Below are positions 19,839 to 28,653 of a stretch of 64,000 bases of DNA, one piece after another. Location: contig NZ_AP018549.1 of assembly GCF_003584685.1 (NCBI RefSeq), positions 1,860,001-1,924,000 on the forward strand, given 5' to 3'. Each line of letters starts with the position of its first letter. Within the stretch, counting starts at the first letter, position 1. The DNA comes from Lactobacillus paragasseri (GTDB lineage Bacteria; Bacillota; Bacilli; Lactobacillales; Lactobacillaceae). The position numbers and the translations under genes were made by a program. The notes under the pieces were generated by a model. That model was given only the letters and a program-made list of their open reading frames with translations, had not been told where the DNA came from and searched no databases.

Positions 19839-19876
19839 TAAATCGTCAACTTCATTAAATAGTTCTGGAGGAAAAA

Positions 19877-20809
19877 ATGAAGATAAAGAAATTTTTGATT
19901 GGCGCCGCTATGGTTTTACTTGCTGCAACAAGTGCAGCTTGCTCGAACAGTAAATCTGCTTCTAAATCAAGCGATGGTTATACTCCTAAGGAGTTAAACG
20001 TTCAATTCGTTCCTAGTGTCCAAGCTTCTAAACTTGAAGCTAAGGCTAAACCATTACAAGGTTTACTTGAAAAGCAATTACACATGCCCGTTCACGTAAC
20101 TGTTTCAACTGATAATTCCGCTTTGGTTGAAGCAATGGCATCTAAGAAAGTTGATGTTGGTTTCTTACCACCTGATGCTTATGTTTTAGCTCACAAGCGT
20201 GGTGTAGCTGACGTTTTACTTCAAGCACAACGCTATGGCTACGATGAACCAAGTGGTAAGCAAAATCATAAATTAATGGACAGCTTCCGTTCAATGATCG
20301 TTGTTAAAAAAGGTTCTAAGATTAAATCTTGGAAAGATCTTAAAGGTAAGACGATTGCCGTTCAAGACCCAACCTCTACTTCTGGTTACGTTCTTCCAAT
20401 CGCCGAACTTCACAAGAAGGGCTTAAACGTACCAAAGGATTGTAAGTTAGTTCAAGTTAAGGGACACGATCAAGCTGTTTTATCAGTTTATAACGGAGAC
20501 GCTGATGCTGCCTTTGTCTTCTCAGATGCTCGCCCACTTGCTGCAAAAGATGCACCAGCCGTAATGAAAGATGTTGTTCCAATCTACTTTACCAAGTACA
20601 TTCCAAACGATACTGTTTCAGTTAGAAGTGGTATGTCCAAGTCATTTAAGAAGAAACTTGCTAAAGCATTCAAAGATATTGCCAAGACTAAGAAAGGCAA
20701 GAAGATCCTTGAAAACATCTACCAACACTATGATTATGTAGATTCTAAAGATTCTAACTTCAACATTGTTCGTGAATACGAAGCTGAAGCTAAAAAAGCT
20801 CAAAAATAA
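19877..20809 (+). CDS. PhnD-like phosphonate/phosphate-type solute-binding lipoprotein
   Basis: 310-aa lipoprotein with signal peptide and lipobox (TSAACSN). Residues 40 onward match the phosphate/phosphite/phosphonate binding protein family: ELNVQFVPS, KKVDVGFLPPDAYVLA, the serine-threonine stretch DPTSTSGYVLP and DADAAFVFSDARP. Ligand is probably an oxyanion such as phosphonate, or a nucleoside-related compound, in the PhnD fold. PhnC and PhnE homologues are absent from the neighbourhood. Start ATG 19877 follows CTGGAGG. Confidence 0.88.
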   Translation: MKIKKFLIGAAMVLLAATSAACSNSKSASKSSDGYTPKELNVQFVPSVQASKLEAKAKPLQGLLEKQLHMPVHVTVSTDNSALVEAMASKKVDVGFLPPDAYVLAHKRGVADVLLQAQRYGYDEPSGKQNHKLMDSFRSMIVVKKGSKIKSWKDLKGKTIAVQDPTSTSGYVLPIAELHKKGLNVPKDCKLVQVKGHDQAVLSVYNGDADAAFVFSDARPLAAKDAPAVMKDVVPIYFTKYIPNDTVSVRSGMSKSFKKKLAKAFKDIAKTKKGKKILENIYQHYDYVDSKDSNFNIVREYEAEAKKAQK

Positions 20810-20822
20810 GTTTAATATTTTT

Positions 20823-20862
20823 AAAGGCCACCCTACTTTGACTTGTAGGATGGCCTTTTTCT
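20823..20862 (+). terminator. intrinsic terminator
   Basis: AAAGGCCA-CCTAC stem with GTAGG-TGGCCTTT arm and a following T-run. Confidence 0.92.
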
Positions 20863-20901
20863 CGTTTAAAATTAGAATAGATTTTTAATCGAGGTTTTTA
20901 A

Positions 20902-21975
20902 ATGAAACTAAATAAAAAATTTTCTCTACTACTAATAGCAAGTACTGTTTTTTTGAGCCTAAGTGCTTGCAGCAAACCAACTCATGAAGGGCAAACAAAT
21001 AAAAAGCTAGCCAATCACATTGCTTTAATCTCAGATACCAATGGAATTAAAGATAATTCTTTAAATCAATCTGCCTGGCAAGGCGTTAAGAATTACGGTA
21101 CTAAGAATAACCTTGTTGAAGGAAATAAAGGCTACAATTATTTCGTTCCTAAAGATCCCCAAGATTATCAAGCAACTATCAACAAAGTTCTAGATAATGA
21201 TTTTTCAACAATCATTGGCGTTGGTTATACACTTAAGCCTAATATTGTTAAAGCCGCGAAGAGTAATCCTAAAAAGAACTTCGTTCTTATTGATACTCAT
21301 GCTGCTAAGATTAAAAACCTAGCTAGCATCTCCTTTAAAAATCAAGAAGGAGCTTATTTAGCAGGCGTTGCAGCTGCCTACACCACTAAAAGCCACACAG
21401 TGGGACTTATTTTAGGGCAAAACAGTAAAGAGATGGATTCCTTTAAAGCCGGTTTTACTCAAGGAGTTACAGCCAGCAGTCGTAAGCTTCATAAGCATAT
21501 TAAAGTGATGAGCAAAACTGTAGGTAATTTTTCAGATATTAATAAAGCGCATGATATTGCCCAGGAAATGTACAATCAGAAAGCTGATATAATCTTCCAA
21601 GCTGCGGGCAAAAGCGGTCAAGGCGTCTTTAAAGCTGCCAAAGAAGTCAATCAAACCAATCCCGTAGGACAAAAGGTCTGGGTTATTGGTTCAGATGAAG
21701 ATCAAACCAAACTTGGAAATTACCAAGCAAAAGGCGGTCAACCTTCTAACTTTACCCTTACCTCTGTAATCAAAAGCGCAGATGTAGCTGTTGAAGATCT
21801 TGCTAATCAAACTGCTAAGGGTAATTTCCCTGGTGGAAAGAACTTAAACTATGGTCTTAAAAACAAAGGTATTTCTCTAGTACAAGGTAATTTATCTTAT
21901 CATACCTGGATCAAAGTTCAGAAAGCCAAGCAGAAAATTATTGATGGTAAAATCAAGATCATGGCTAATCGTTAA
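20902..21975 (+). CDS. BMP-family (nucleoside-type) solute-binding lipoprotein
   Basis: 357-aa lipoprotein with signal peptide and lipobox SLSACSK. The fold is that of the basic membrane protein family (TmpC/PnrA, BmpA), which binds purine nucleosides: ISDTNGIKDNSLNQSAWQG, NFVLIDTHA, SFKNQEGAYLAG, DIIFQAAGKSGQG and VIGSDEDQ are recognisable. It may supply a nucleoside ABC importer encoded elsewhere, consistent with the deoxynucleoside kinases further on. No permease adjoins it. Confidence 0.9.
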   Translation: MKLNKKFSLLLIASTVFLSLSACSKPTHEGQTNKKLANHIALISDTNGIKDNSLNQSAWQGVKNYGTKNNLVEGNKGYNYFVPKDPQDYQATINKVLDNDFSTIIGVGYTLKPNIVKAAKSNPKKNFVLIDTHAAKIKNLASISFKNQEGAYLAGVAAAYTTKSHTVGLILGQNSKEMDSFKAGFTQGVTASSRKLHKHIKVMSKTVGNFSDINKAHDIAQEMYNQKADIIFQAAGKSGQGVFKAAKEVNQTNPVGQKVWVIGSDEDQTKLGNYQAKGGQPSNFTLTSVIKSADVAVEDLANQTAKGNFPGGKNLNYGLKNKGISLVQGNLSYHTWIKVQKAKQKIIDGKIKIMANR

Positions 21976-22005
21976 AAGATCGGTAGCATCAAAATTAATA
22001 CAAAC

Positions 22006-22054
22006 TAAAAAGTCACATTAACTTATGCCAAAAAGTTACTTGTGGCTTTTTTCT
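22006..22054 (+). terminator. intrinsic terminator
   Basis: AAAAAGTCACA and TGTGGCTTTTTT arms around a long loop, followed by CTTTGCTT. Ends the BMP lipoprotein gene. Confidence 0.7.
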
Positions 22055-22136
22055 TTGCTTTATTTTTTACATTACTATCTACATTACAAAACACACTATA
22101 ATATAGTTGTATAGATACAAAGAAAGTGTGTTTAAG

Positions 22137-23021
22137 ATGGCTAATGAAAGTAAAATAGTGACTCTTAAAAATGGTTATCATGTATGGACTCGTAAAGAAG
22201 GACACGGTCCTATTAAGATTTTGCTTCTGCACGGCGGTCCTGGCATGGATCATGAATATCTTGAGCCTTTTTCTAATTACATTAAAATGCATCCCAATAT
22301 AGAGATTATCTACTATGATCAATTGGGATCATATTTCTCAGATCAACCTAATGATCCAAAGTTATGGACAATTCCGCGTTTTATAGAAGAAATAGAAGAA
22401 GTCCGTAAAGCATGGGATTTAGATCAGTTTTATTTATACGGTCAATCATTTGGTGGTTTATTTGCTTTAGAATATGCCGCTTCTAAATACGGCAAACATG
22501 TGAAAGCCCTAATTGATTCAAACATGGTTGATTCATATCAAGATTACGCAAAATATATTAACAAGTACCGTGAATCGATGGATCCTGCTGATGTTTCATA
22601 TATGAAAAAACAAGAAGAACGACACAACTATGATGATCCACATTATCAAGAACTATTGATGAAATTATATCACCGCTGCATTTGCAGAATATCTCCATGG
22701 CCCGATGCCGTGCAAAGAACTTTTGATCATATGAATGAGCAAGTTTATGTCACCCTACAAGGACCAACGGAATTTAACATTACTGGTTCATGTAAAAATT
22801 GGACAATTCGGGATCGTTTATCCAAAATTACGATGCCTACTCTTGTATTAGGAGGAAAGTATGACAGCATGAATCCAGCTGATATTAAAGCTTTAGCCGA
22901 TAGATTACCTAATGGTACAGCTCATATATGTCCTAATGGAAGCCACTTTTCAATTTTTGATGACCAAAAAGATTACTTTAATGCTATTACCAACTTTATT
23001 ACATCAGTAGAAAATGAATAA
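22137..23021 (+). CDS. pepI: proline iminopeptidase (alpha/beta hydrolase)
   Basis: 294-aa serine peptidase of family S33 that releases N-terminal proline from peptides. The oxyanion motif HGGPGMDHEY, the nucleophile elbow GQSFGG and the catalytic GSHFS histidine near the C-terminus are all present. The start is ATG 22137. An upstream TTG at 22107 lies just behind a TATAAT box (22097-22102) and would be at or before the transcription start. Monocistronic, ended by a strong terminator. Confidence 0.93.
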   Translation: MANESKIVTLKNGYHVWTRKEGHGPIKILLLHGGPGMDHEYLEPFSNYIKMHPNIEIIYYDQLGSYFSDQPNDPKLWTIPRFIEEIEEVRKAWDLDQFYLYGQSFGGLFALEYAASKYGKHVKALIDSNMVDSYQDYAKYINKYRESMDPADVSYMKKQEERHNYDDPHYQELLMKLYHRCICRISPWPDAVQRTFDHMNEQVYVTLQGPTEFNITGSCKNWTIRDRLSKITMPTLVLGGKYDSMNPADIKALADRLPNGTAHICPNGSHFSIFDDQKDYFNAITNFITSVENE

Positions 23022-23025
23022 TAAA

Positions 23026-23061
23026 AAAACTAGAGCTTACAAATGACAGCTCTAGTTTTTT
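23026..23061. terminator. bidirectional terminator
   Basis: AAACTAGAGCT / AGCTCTAGTTT stem flanked by A6 and T6; serves pepI on the plus strand and the serine hydrolase on the minus strand. Confidence 0.92.
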
Positions 23062-23079
23062 ATTTATGCTATGGCATTA

Positions 23080-24096
23080 TTAGGGTAATTGCTCTGGACT
23101 ATTGAAAAACAGACTTACCGCTAATCTTCTCACGTTTATCCATTTTTGGTTTTTTCTAGTAGGGTTTACTCGATTAGTTAAACAAATAAAGAAAGTAGAA
23201 TGATCTAAATCAAGCGCAATTGATGTTCCAGTAAATCCTGTATGCCACAAAGTCTTGCTATTCTTATTCCACCTTTGCCATCCTAAGGTTCTACCCATAA
23301 AGTTATAGTTAAATAGCGTATCAATCATATCAGATGGGATTATTGTTTTGCCTTTGTACTTTCCTTTTTGAAGATACATTATGCAGAAATTCTTTAGATC
23401 TCCAATTGTAGAAAATAATCCCGCATTACCTGAAACACCATTTAACATATAAGCCGTTTCATCATGCACTTCTCCCTGAATCAGTCCTCTTTTATCAGTC
23501 TTTTCTGTTGGTACAAAATTTCGTTTATTTTCATTTAAACAATATCCTGTATTATTCATCTCTAAAGGTTCAAAGACATGTGTCTTTAAGCTTTTATCAA
23601 GAGACTCTTCATCTACTTTTTCAATGATCATCCCTAGTAAAATAAAATTAAGATCAGAATATACCATATCTGTTCCAGTCGGATAAACAAGCTTCTGTTT
23701 AAAAATAGCAGCTATCACCTCATCTTTATTCGCATATGAATATACATTGCATAAATCAGCAGCTAATCCAGAATTATGAAGCAAAAGATTCTTAACGGTA
23801 ATATCTGGATAACTAATTTTTGGAAAATATTTACTTACTTTGTCATCTAAATCAATAATTTTCTTCCCTAATAATTGAAGTATACGACTTGTTACACCTA
23901 CAACTTTAGTCAACGATGCTAAGTCATAAATATCGTCATCTTTTAACGGTATTTTTTTGTCATAAGTTTTGTACCCTAAAAAACTTGTTTCCATTGTTTT
24001 ATTTTTTATATCTTCTAAGGCATAGCTTATTCCCGGCGTAGCACAATCATTTATTGCTTGTTTCATTAACATAGATATTTCATTAGTATTTCTCAT
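23080..24096 (-). CDS. beta-lactamase-fold serine hydrolase, AmiE-like candidate
   Basis: 338-aa serine hydrolase of the class C beta-lactamase / AmpC fold. The SxxK motif is ASLTKV, the YxN motif YSDLN and the third box WHTGFTGTS. There is no signal peptide, so it should act in the cytosol. In Bacillus subtilis the same fold occurs in AmiE (YbbE), an N-acetylmuramyl-L-alanine amidase of the murQ muropeptide cluster. Position next to a MurQ/MupG locus suggests the same activity here. An intracellular esterase is the alternative. A terminator-like hairpin separates it from the EIIC gene upstream. Confidence 0.8.
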   Translation of the reverse strand: MRNTNEISMLMKQAINDCATPGISYALEDIKNKTMETSFLGYKTYDKKIPLKDDDIYDLASLTKVVGVTSRILQLLGKKIIDLDDKVSKYFPKISYPDITVKNLLLHNSGLAADLCNVYSYANKDEVIAAIFKQKLVYPTGTDMVYSDLNFILLGMIIEKVDEESLDKSLKTHVFEPLEMNNTGYCLNENKRNFVPTEKTDKRGLIQGEVHDETAYMLNGVSGNAGLFSTIGDLKNFCIMYLQKGKYKGKTIIPSDMIDTLFNYNFMGRTLGWQRWNKNSKTLWHTGFTGTSIALDLDHSTFFICLTNRVNPTRKNQKWINVRRLAVSLFFNSPEQLP

Positions 24097-24111
24097 TTAT
24101 ATTTCTCCAAA

Positions 24112-24150
24112 ATTAAAGCCCACTATAACTTTTGTAGCTATAGTGGGCTT
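24112..24150 (-). terminator. terminator after EIIC gene
   Basis: AAGCCCACTATA / TATAGTGGGCTT stem; on the minus strand it is followed by TTAATTTT. It may allow partial read-through into the serine hydrolase. Confidence 0.85.
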
Positions 24151-24162
24151 CCTAATTAAACA

Positions 24163-25620
24163 CTAAACATTTTCTTTTGCTAATCTCTTAAACTTACTTA
24201 GCGTATCAAAAAGAGCAATTATTTTTGTGCTTATAGTTGTTTTTAAAGAAGTAGGCTCAACTGATAGATCATTATCAGTTAAATTAATTGCTTCAACATT
24301 ATTACCCTTTGAAGCTTCTGTGTTAGTAGATTTACTTGCACTGTCTTTAGCTTCCTTTTCTAGTTGTTTCTTATCCCAAACTTTAAAGAATGGATAGTAA
24401 ATAACAACAGAAATAATGACGTTAATAATAGATAAAACAGCAGCACGCCAATCAAAACCAGTTGCCATGTAAGCTCCAATTGGTCCTGGTAACGTCCATG
24501 GAACCAAAGCGATAGTACGTGATACTAAGTGAAGAGCCATTGCAAAGTATGTCAAAGCACCAGTTACCATAGGTGTTACAACAAATGGAATTGCAAAGTA
24601 TGGGTTTAAAACAATTGGTAAACCAAAAATAATAGGTTCATTAATGTTGAAAATACTTGGGATAATAACCGCCTTACCTAAAGTCTTACCAAATGAAGAC
24701 TTAGACATAAAGGCTAACAAAATACATAGACCTAAGATAGTACCTGAACCACCAATATAAACAAACCATTGGAAGAATTGTTCAGTCATAAATCTTGGAG
24801 CATTAGCAGCACCCACGCCATGTGCAATTGCTGCCATATTTGCATCTAGGTTCTTGTACCAGTATGGATAAATTGGAGTCGATGTAATAGCACCATGAAT
24901 ACCAAATAACCAAAATAGTGAGTTAAAGAATGGTGGAATAACTGATGAAATAAAGTTATCTTTACCAAAGTTAGATAATGGTGACAATAAAGCTAAAAGT
25001 CCTGCATTCAAGTCAAAATGCAATACTTCTTTAATTACCCAAGCTAAAATAATAATTACTGAAGCTGGTACTAAAGAAACAAATGAATTAGAAACTGCAG
25101 GTGGAACACCATCTGGCATTTTAATAACTAAATTTTTCTCTTTAAACCAACGAATAATTTCAACTGATATCATTGAAACTAACATTGCAGTAAACAAACC
25201 CTGCGCACCAAAGTTAGTTGAAGGAAGAACTGTTCCAGCTAACATGCCAGACAATTTAGCTGCTTTAGCAGTTAAAGTACCTGGACTTACAGCCAATATA
25301 AAGAATGCCATCGTTGCAACAGTGGCTGAAGAATTTCTATCTAATTGATAGTGCTCAGCCAAAGCAGCTGCCATTGCATAGCATGAATACAAGGCCATCA
25401 TACCAATAGAAAAAGTAACTGGTACTTGTAATGCAGGTAAATATGGGGTAATAAACTTTTTCCAACTATCTATTGGAAATTGAGAAATAATTGTAAAGAA
25501 TGAACCGACAATAGCTACGGGAATAATAACTGCCATTCCATCTCTAATTGCCACAAAATAGCGATTACCCGCTAGTTTCGACATTTTAGAGGTGATTTTT
25601 GCGGCATTAAACTTAGCCAT
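24163..25620 (-). CDS. PTS EIIC, cellobiose/lactose family
   Basis: 485-aa permease of the lactose/N,N'-diacetylchitobiose/cellobiose PTS family. The EIIC core spans about residues 15-425, with GIHGAITSTPIYPYW and NINEPIIFGLPIVLNPYF (conserved NEPxxFG). A hydrophilic C-terminal tail of about 60 residues (KDSASKSTNTEASKGNN...) is unusual for the family. There is no EIIA or EIIB gene nearby. Divergent from the muropeptide catabolic genes, so a GlcNAc-MurNAc type disaccharide is a more likely substrate than cellobiose. Start after GGGAGGTATTAAT. Confidence 0.9.
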   Translation of the reverse strand: MAKFNAAKITSKMSKLAGNRYFVAIRDGMAVIIPVAIVGSFFTIISQFPIDSWKKFITPYLPALQVPVTFSIGMMALYSCYAMAAALAEHYQLDRNSSATVATMAFFILAVSPGTLTAKAAKLSGMLAGTVLPSTNFGAQGLFTAMLVSMISVEIIRWFKEKNLVIKMPDGVPPAVSNSFVSLVPASVIIILAWVIKEVLHFDLNAGLLALLSPLSNFGKDNFISSVIPPFFNSLFWLFGIHGAITSTPIYPYWYKNLDANMAAIAHGVGAANAPRFMTEQFFQWFVYIGGSGTILGLCILLAFMSKSSFGKTLGKAVIIPSIFNINEPIIFGLPIVLNPYFAIPFVVTPMVTGALTYFAMALHLVSRTIALVPWTLPGPIGAYMATGFDWRAAVLSIINVIISVVIYYPFFKVWDKKQLEKEAKDSASKSTNTEASKGNNVEAINLTDNDLSVEPTSLKTTISTKIIALFDTLSKFKRLAKENV

Positions 25621-25667
25621 ATTAATACCTCCCGATATATGAAACCAAAGTTAATATAACGCATAAA

Positions 25668-25681
25668 TGAATACGCTATCA
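25668..25681. promoter_or_regulatory. candidate CcpA (CRE) site
   Basis: TGAATACGCTATCA matches TGWAANCGNTNWCA at all but one specified position. It lies 48-61 bp upstream of the EIIC start and just downstream of a minus-strand TATATT (25693-25698), where CcpA would block elongation or initiation of the EIIC transcript. Confidence 0.6.
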
Positions 25682-25715
25682 CTTCTGGCTTTAATATAGC
25701 ACTATTTTTCAGAAA

Positions 25716-25781
25716 ATGAAATATTTTTTCTTAATTATGTTTAAATTATGCATTTTTAGATATTTTATGAAATATTTTTTC
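25716..25781. repeat. two 15-bp direct repeats between divergent promoters
   Basis: ATGAAATATTTTTTC occurs at 25716-25730 and again at 25767-25781, 51 bp apart. Each is close to a TGAAA-N-TTTCA palindrome. They sit between the EIIC and kinase promoters; the first overlaps the -35 area expected for EIIC. They look like operators for a shared regulator, for example of the RpiR/MurR type, that is not encoded in the window. Confidence 0.55.
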
Positions 25782-25789
25782 AAGTTTTA

Positions 25790-25818
25790 TTGAATAGTTA
25801 CATAAAAAAAGTTACTAT
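25790..25818 (+). promoter_or_regulatory. promoter of the muropeptide catabolic operon
   Basis: TTGAAT at 25790-25795, 17-bp spacer, TACTAT at 25813-25818, about 45 bp before the kinase start codon. Confidence 0.55.
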
Positions 25819-25862
25819 GAAATCGCATACAGTATTAGTTGAAAATGCTTAGGAGGTTTCTC

Positions 25863-26747
25863 ATGAGCTATGTAATCGGAATTGATAGTGGCGGTACCCA
25901 TATAACGGCTACCGCTTATAAAGATAATATTGAAATTGCCACTGCTACTGCTGGTCCAGGAAATATATTTCTTGATCCACAGCAAACCATTAAGAATCTA
26001 ATTAAAGTTATTACTGAAATTTCAGAAAAATTATCATCAAATACCTGTACCTTAATTTTGATTGGAATTGCAGGACTAGAAAGTGCCGATAATCCACAGC
26101 CTTATTTAGACAAAGTAAAGGATTATTTTAAGTCATTAACTGAAAATATTATTTTTACAAGTGACGCTAAACTAGCTTTAATAAATGGTCTTGAGGGAAA
26201 AGACGGATTTTTAGCAATTGCCGGTACCGGATCAATTGTATATGGAAGACAAAAGAATAAATATTTACGTGCTGGCGGTTGGGGATATTTATTAGATGAT
26301 ATTGGTTCTGGCTATCGCATCTCCCAAGAAGCCGTTGCCACCGCATTAGAAAAAATGGATCGAGGAGAAAATTCTTCTTTAATACCTGCTATTCTTGAAT
26401 ACTTTAAGGCCGATAATTTAAAAAATGTAGTTAGCCAATATTACAAACTTAATCGTACAGAAATAGCAGCTTTTTCATTAAAGCTTGCTCAAGAAGCTGA
26501 TCGGCAAAATGATGAAGCAATTATGATCTTACAGCATCAGGCCGACTTATTAGCTGATGAAATTATTCATTTAATAAAACGTTATTCTCAAGAAAGTATT
26601 TCTCTAAATCTTGCCTTATCAGGATCTGTTTTAGTCAATAACCTTATTATTCAGAAAGAAATTTCATCAAAAGTAAAACATGCTTACCCTACTATAAAAA
26701 TTATGGTTTCTGACAGAAGTAATACAGCAGCAGTCAATTATATTTAG
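25863..26747 (+). CDS. BadF/BadG-type amino-sugar kinase
   Basis: 294-aa sugar kinase of the ASKHA fold, resembling N-acetylglucosamine kinases and Clostridium MurK. The phosphate-1 motif is GIDSGGTHITA, followed by TSDAKLAL, AGTGSIVYG and GGWGYLLDDIGSGY, the family signature. The start is ATG 25863 after TTAGGAGG; a frame from 25839 lacks its own site. First of six closely packed plus-strand genes. It would phosphorylate the free GlcNAc released when MupG splits the imported disaccharide phosphate. Confidence 0.88.
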   Translation: MSYVIGIDSGGTHITATAYKDNIEIATATAGPGNIFLDPQQTIKNLIKVITEISEKLSSNTCTLILIGIAGLESADNPQPYLDKVKDYFKSLTENIIFTSDAKLALINGLEGKDGFLAIAGTGSIVYGRQKNKYLRAGGWGYLLDDIGSGYRISQEAVATALEKMDRGENSSLIPAILEYFKADNLKNVVSQYYKLNRTEIAAFSLKLAQEADRQNDEAIMILQHQADLLADEIIHLIKRYSQESISLNLALSGSVLVNNLIIQKEISSKVKHAYPTIKIMVSDRSNTAAVNYI

Positions 26748-26765
26748 TAAAGGAAGTAGTTAAAT

Positions 26766-27857
26766 ATGACAATGAGAAATTTAGGTCTGTCAATCTATCC
26801 AGACCATAGCAATTACGATGACAATGTTCAGTACCTTGAGCTTGGACATAAATATGGCTTTAAGCGTATTTTTATGAGCATGCTCGAAGTACAAGGAAGC
26901 GTCGAAGAAACTAAAGAAAAATACAAAAAGATAATCTCAATGGGAAACAGATTGGGATACCAAACGTTTCTAGATGTTTCACCACGTATTTTTAAAGATT
27001 TAAAAATTGATTATCATGATCTATCCTTTTTCCATGATATTGGTGCAACTGGCTTACGACTAGATCAAGCATTTGATGGAGCAACTGAAGCTTTAATGTC
27101 TTACAATCCCTATAATTTAATTATTGAATTAAATATGAGTAATAATGTGGACTACTTAAATAACATTATTTCTTACCAAGCAAATACTCCATATATTTAC
27201 GGTTGTCATAATTTTTATCCACAAAAAGGCACAGCTCTTCCTTATGATTTCTTTGTAGAATGTTCAAAACGCTTCAAGAAATTCAATATTCACACAGCTG
27301 CATTTGTTACCAGCCAAGTTGGAAAAATGGGACCTTGGAATGTCACAGATGGCTTACCAACACTTGAAGAAGATCGTTATCTTCCAATACAAGTTCAAGC
27401 AAAGCAGCTGTGGGCAACTGGCTTAATTGACGACGTTATCATCGGTAACGCCTATGCATCTGAGGAAGAACTAAAATTATTATCTGAGGTTAATCCATAC
27501 CAATTAGTTTTACATGTAAACTATGTTCCAAAGATAAACGACATTGAAAAGACAATTGTTGAAAAGCCACAACATTTCCGCAGGGGCGACATGAATAGTA
27601 TCGTTATTCGGTCAACAATGCCACGTGTAACTTATAAAGACATCCCTAACCCAGCCCATGATAATGAACAAGAATTTAAACGCGGAGATGTTTTAATCGG
27701 AAATGATGGCTTTGGAATATATAAAAATGAGCTACAAATTGTATTAAAGCCACACATGGAGTCAAGAAAAAATAAAGTTGGTGAAATTTCTAAAAATGAA
27801 TTATTCTTATTAGACTTTATCAAGCCTTGGACTAAGTTTAAGCTGTCATCAAATTAA
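26766..27857 (+). CDS. mupG: MupG-like 6-phospho-N-acetylmuramidase (DUF871)
   Basis: 363-aa cytosolic protein of the DUF871 family: N-terminal TIM barrel beginning LGLSIYPDHS, with FGAT-like DIGATGLRLDQAFDG and CHNFYPQKGTALPYDFF, then a C-terminal cyclophilin-like domain. The Staphylococcus aureus member MupG hydrolyses MurNAc-6-phosphate-GlcNAc to MurNAc-6-phosphate and GlcNAc. The presence of MurQ and an amino-sugar kinase in the same operon supports that activity here. Confidence 0.85.
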   Translation: MTMRNLGLSIYPDHSNYDDNVQYLELGHKYGFKRIFMSMLEVQGSVEETKEKYKKIISMGNRLGYQTFLDVSPRIFKDLKIDYHDLSFFHDIGATGLRLDQAFDGATEALMSYNPYNLIIELNMSNNVDYLNNIISYQANTPYIYGCHNFYPQKGTALPYDFFVECSKRFKKFNIHTAAFVTSQVGKMGPWNVTDGLPTLEEDRYLPIQVQAKQLWATGLIDDVIIGNAYASEEELKLLSEVNPYQLVLHVNYVPKINDIEKTIVEKPQHFRRGDMNSIVIRSTMPRVTYKDIPNPAHDNEQEFKRGDVLIGNDGFGIYKNELQIVLKPHMESRKNKVGEISKNELFLLDFIKPWTKFKLSSN

Positions 27858-27858
27858 A

Positions 27859-28653
27859 ATGAGTACCATAATAACCTCCACACTTTACTCTCCGCATTTA
27901 AAATTAGATTGGAATTATGATATCTATCTTCCAGATCAAGTTAATTCCCAGCAAAAGTATCCCTTGCTTTTAATGCTCCACGGATTATATGGAAATCATA
28001 CTAATTTTTTAGATACGAATCGTATTGACTCAAAAAGTATTCTAGATAACTTGATGCGTAATGCCAAAAAGAAAATTATTGTAGCTTTTATAGATGGTTT
28101 TAATAGTTTCTACATCAACTCTCTATATGGTTTCAAAATGGAAACGGCAATTATGCAGGACTTATTACCCTATTTAATTCAGCAGTACCCTATTTCAACT
28201 AACATTGGTATCGGCGGCATTTCAATGGGCGGATATGGTGCATCGAGACTTGTTTTAAAATATCCTCAAATATTTTCGGCAGCATTCTTAATTTCACCCG
28301 CTGTTTGGAATATTAAACATATTCCTCAATTTATTCACAATTCTATTCATACATTTCAAGATGAACAAAATAGTTGGTCAGAAAATTTCTACAATAAAAT
28401 CTATCCAACTACTTATTTATCACCTATTTCAAATAAAGTTAATTTTTATATTGAGAGTAGTAAAACAGATGACGTTGTTCCTATCAAGGATGTAATATAT
28501 TTTGCTCAAAAAGTTTCAAGCAACCATAATCACGTTCAATTAACAACTGATTCATTTGGCGCCCACGAATGGAACTATTGGCAAAAGGCAATAGTTCCAG
28601 CTTATACATGGATGATCGAACAATTAGAGCAAAAGAAGGGAGTGATAAATTAA
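27859..28653 (+). CDS. EstA/esterase D-type alpha/beta hydrolase
   Basis: 264-aa hydrolase with oxyanion region LLMLHGLYGNHTNF, nucleophile elbow GISMGGYGASR and a C-terminal catalytic histidine in FGAHEWNYW. It resembles tributyrin esterases of lactic acid bacteria. No signal peptide. It starts one base after mupG and overlaps the epimerase gene by one base, so it belongs to the muropeptide operon. Removal of O-acetyl groups from imported MurNAc is a plausible role, as inference only. Confidence 0.8.
   Translation: MSTIITSTLYSPHLKLDWNYDIYLPDQVNSQQKYPLLLMLHGLYGNHTNFLDTNRIDSKSILDNLMRNAKKKIIVAFIDGFNSFYINSLYGFKMETAIMQDLLPYLIQQYPISTNIGIGGISMGGYGASRLVLKYPQIFSAAFLISPAVWNIKHIPQFIHNSIHTFQDEQNSWSENFYNKIYPTTYLSPISNKVNFYIESSKTDDVVPIKDVIYFAQKVSSNHNHVQLTTDSFGAHEWNYWQKAIVPAYTWMIEQLEQKKGVIN

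Noticed and set aside
19589..19876. Riboswitch in the gap between two lipoprotein genes
   Set aside because: Only short AT-palindromes and a promoter are seen; no conserved aptamer core or terminator.
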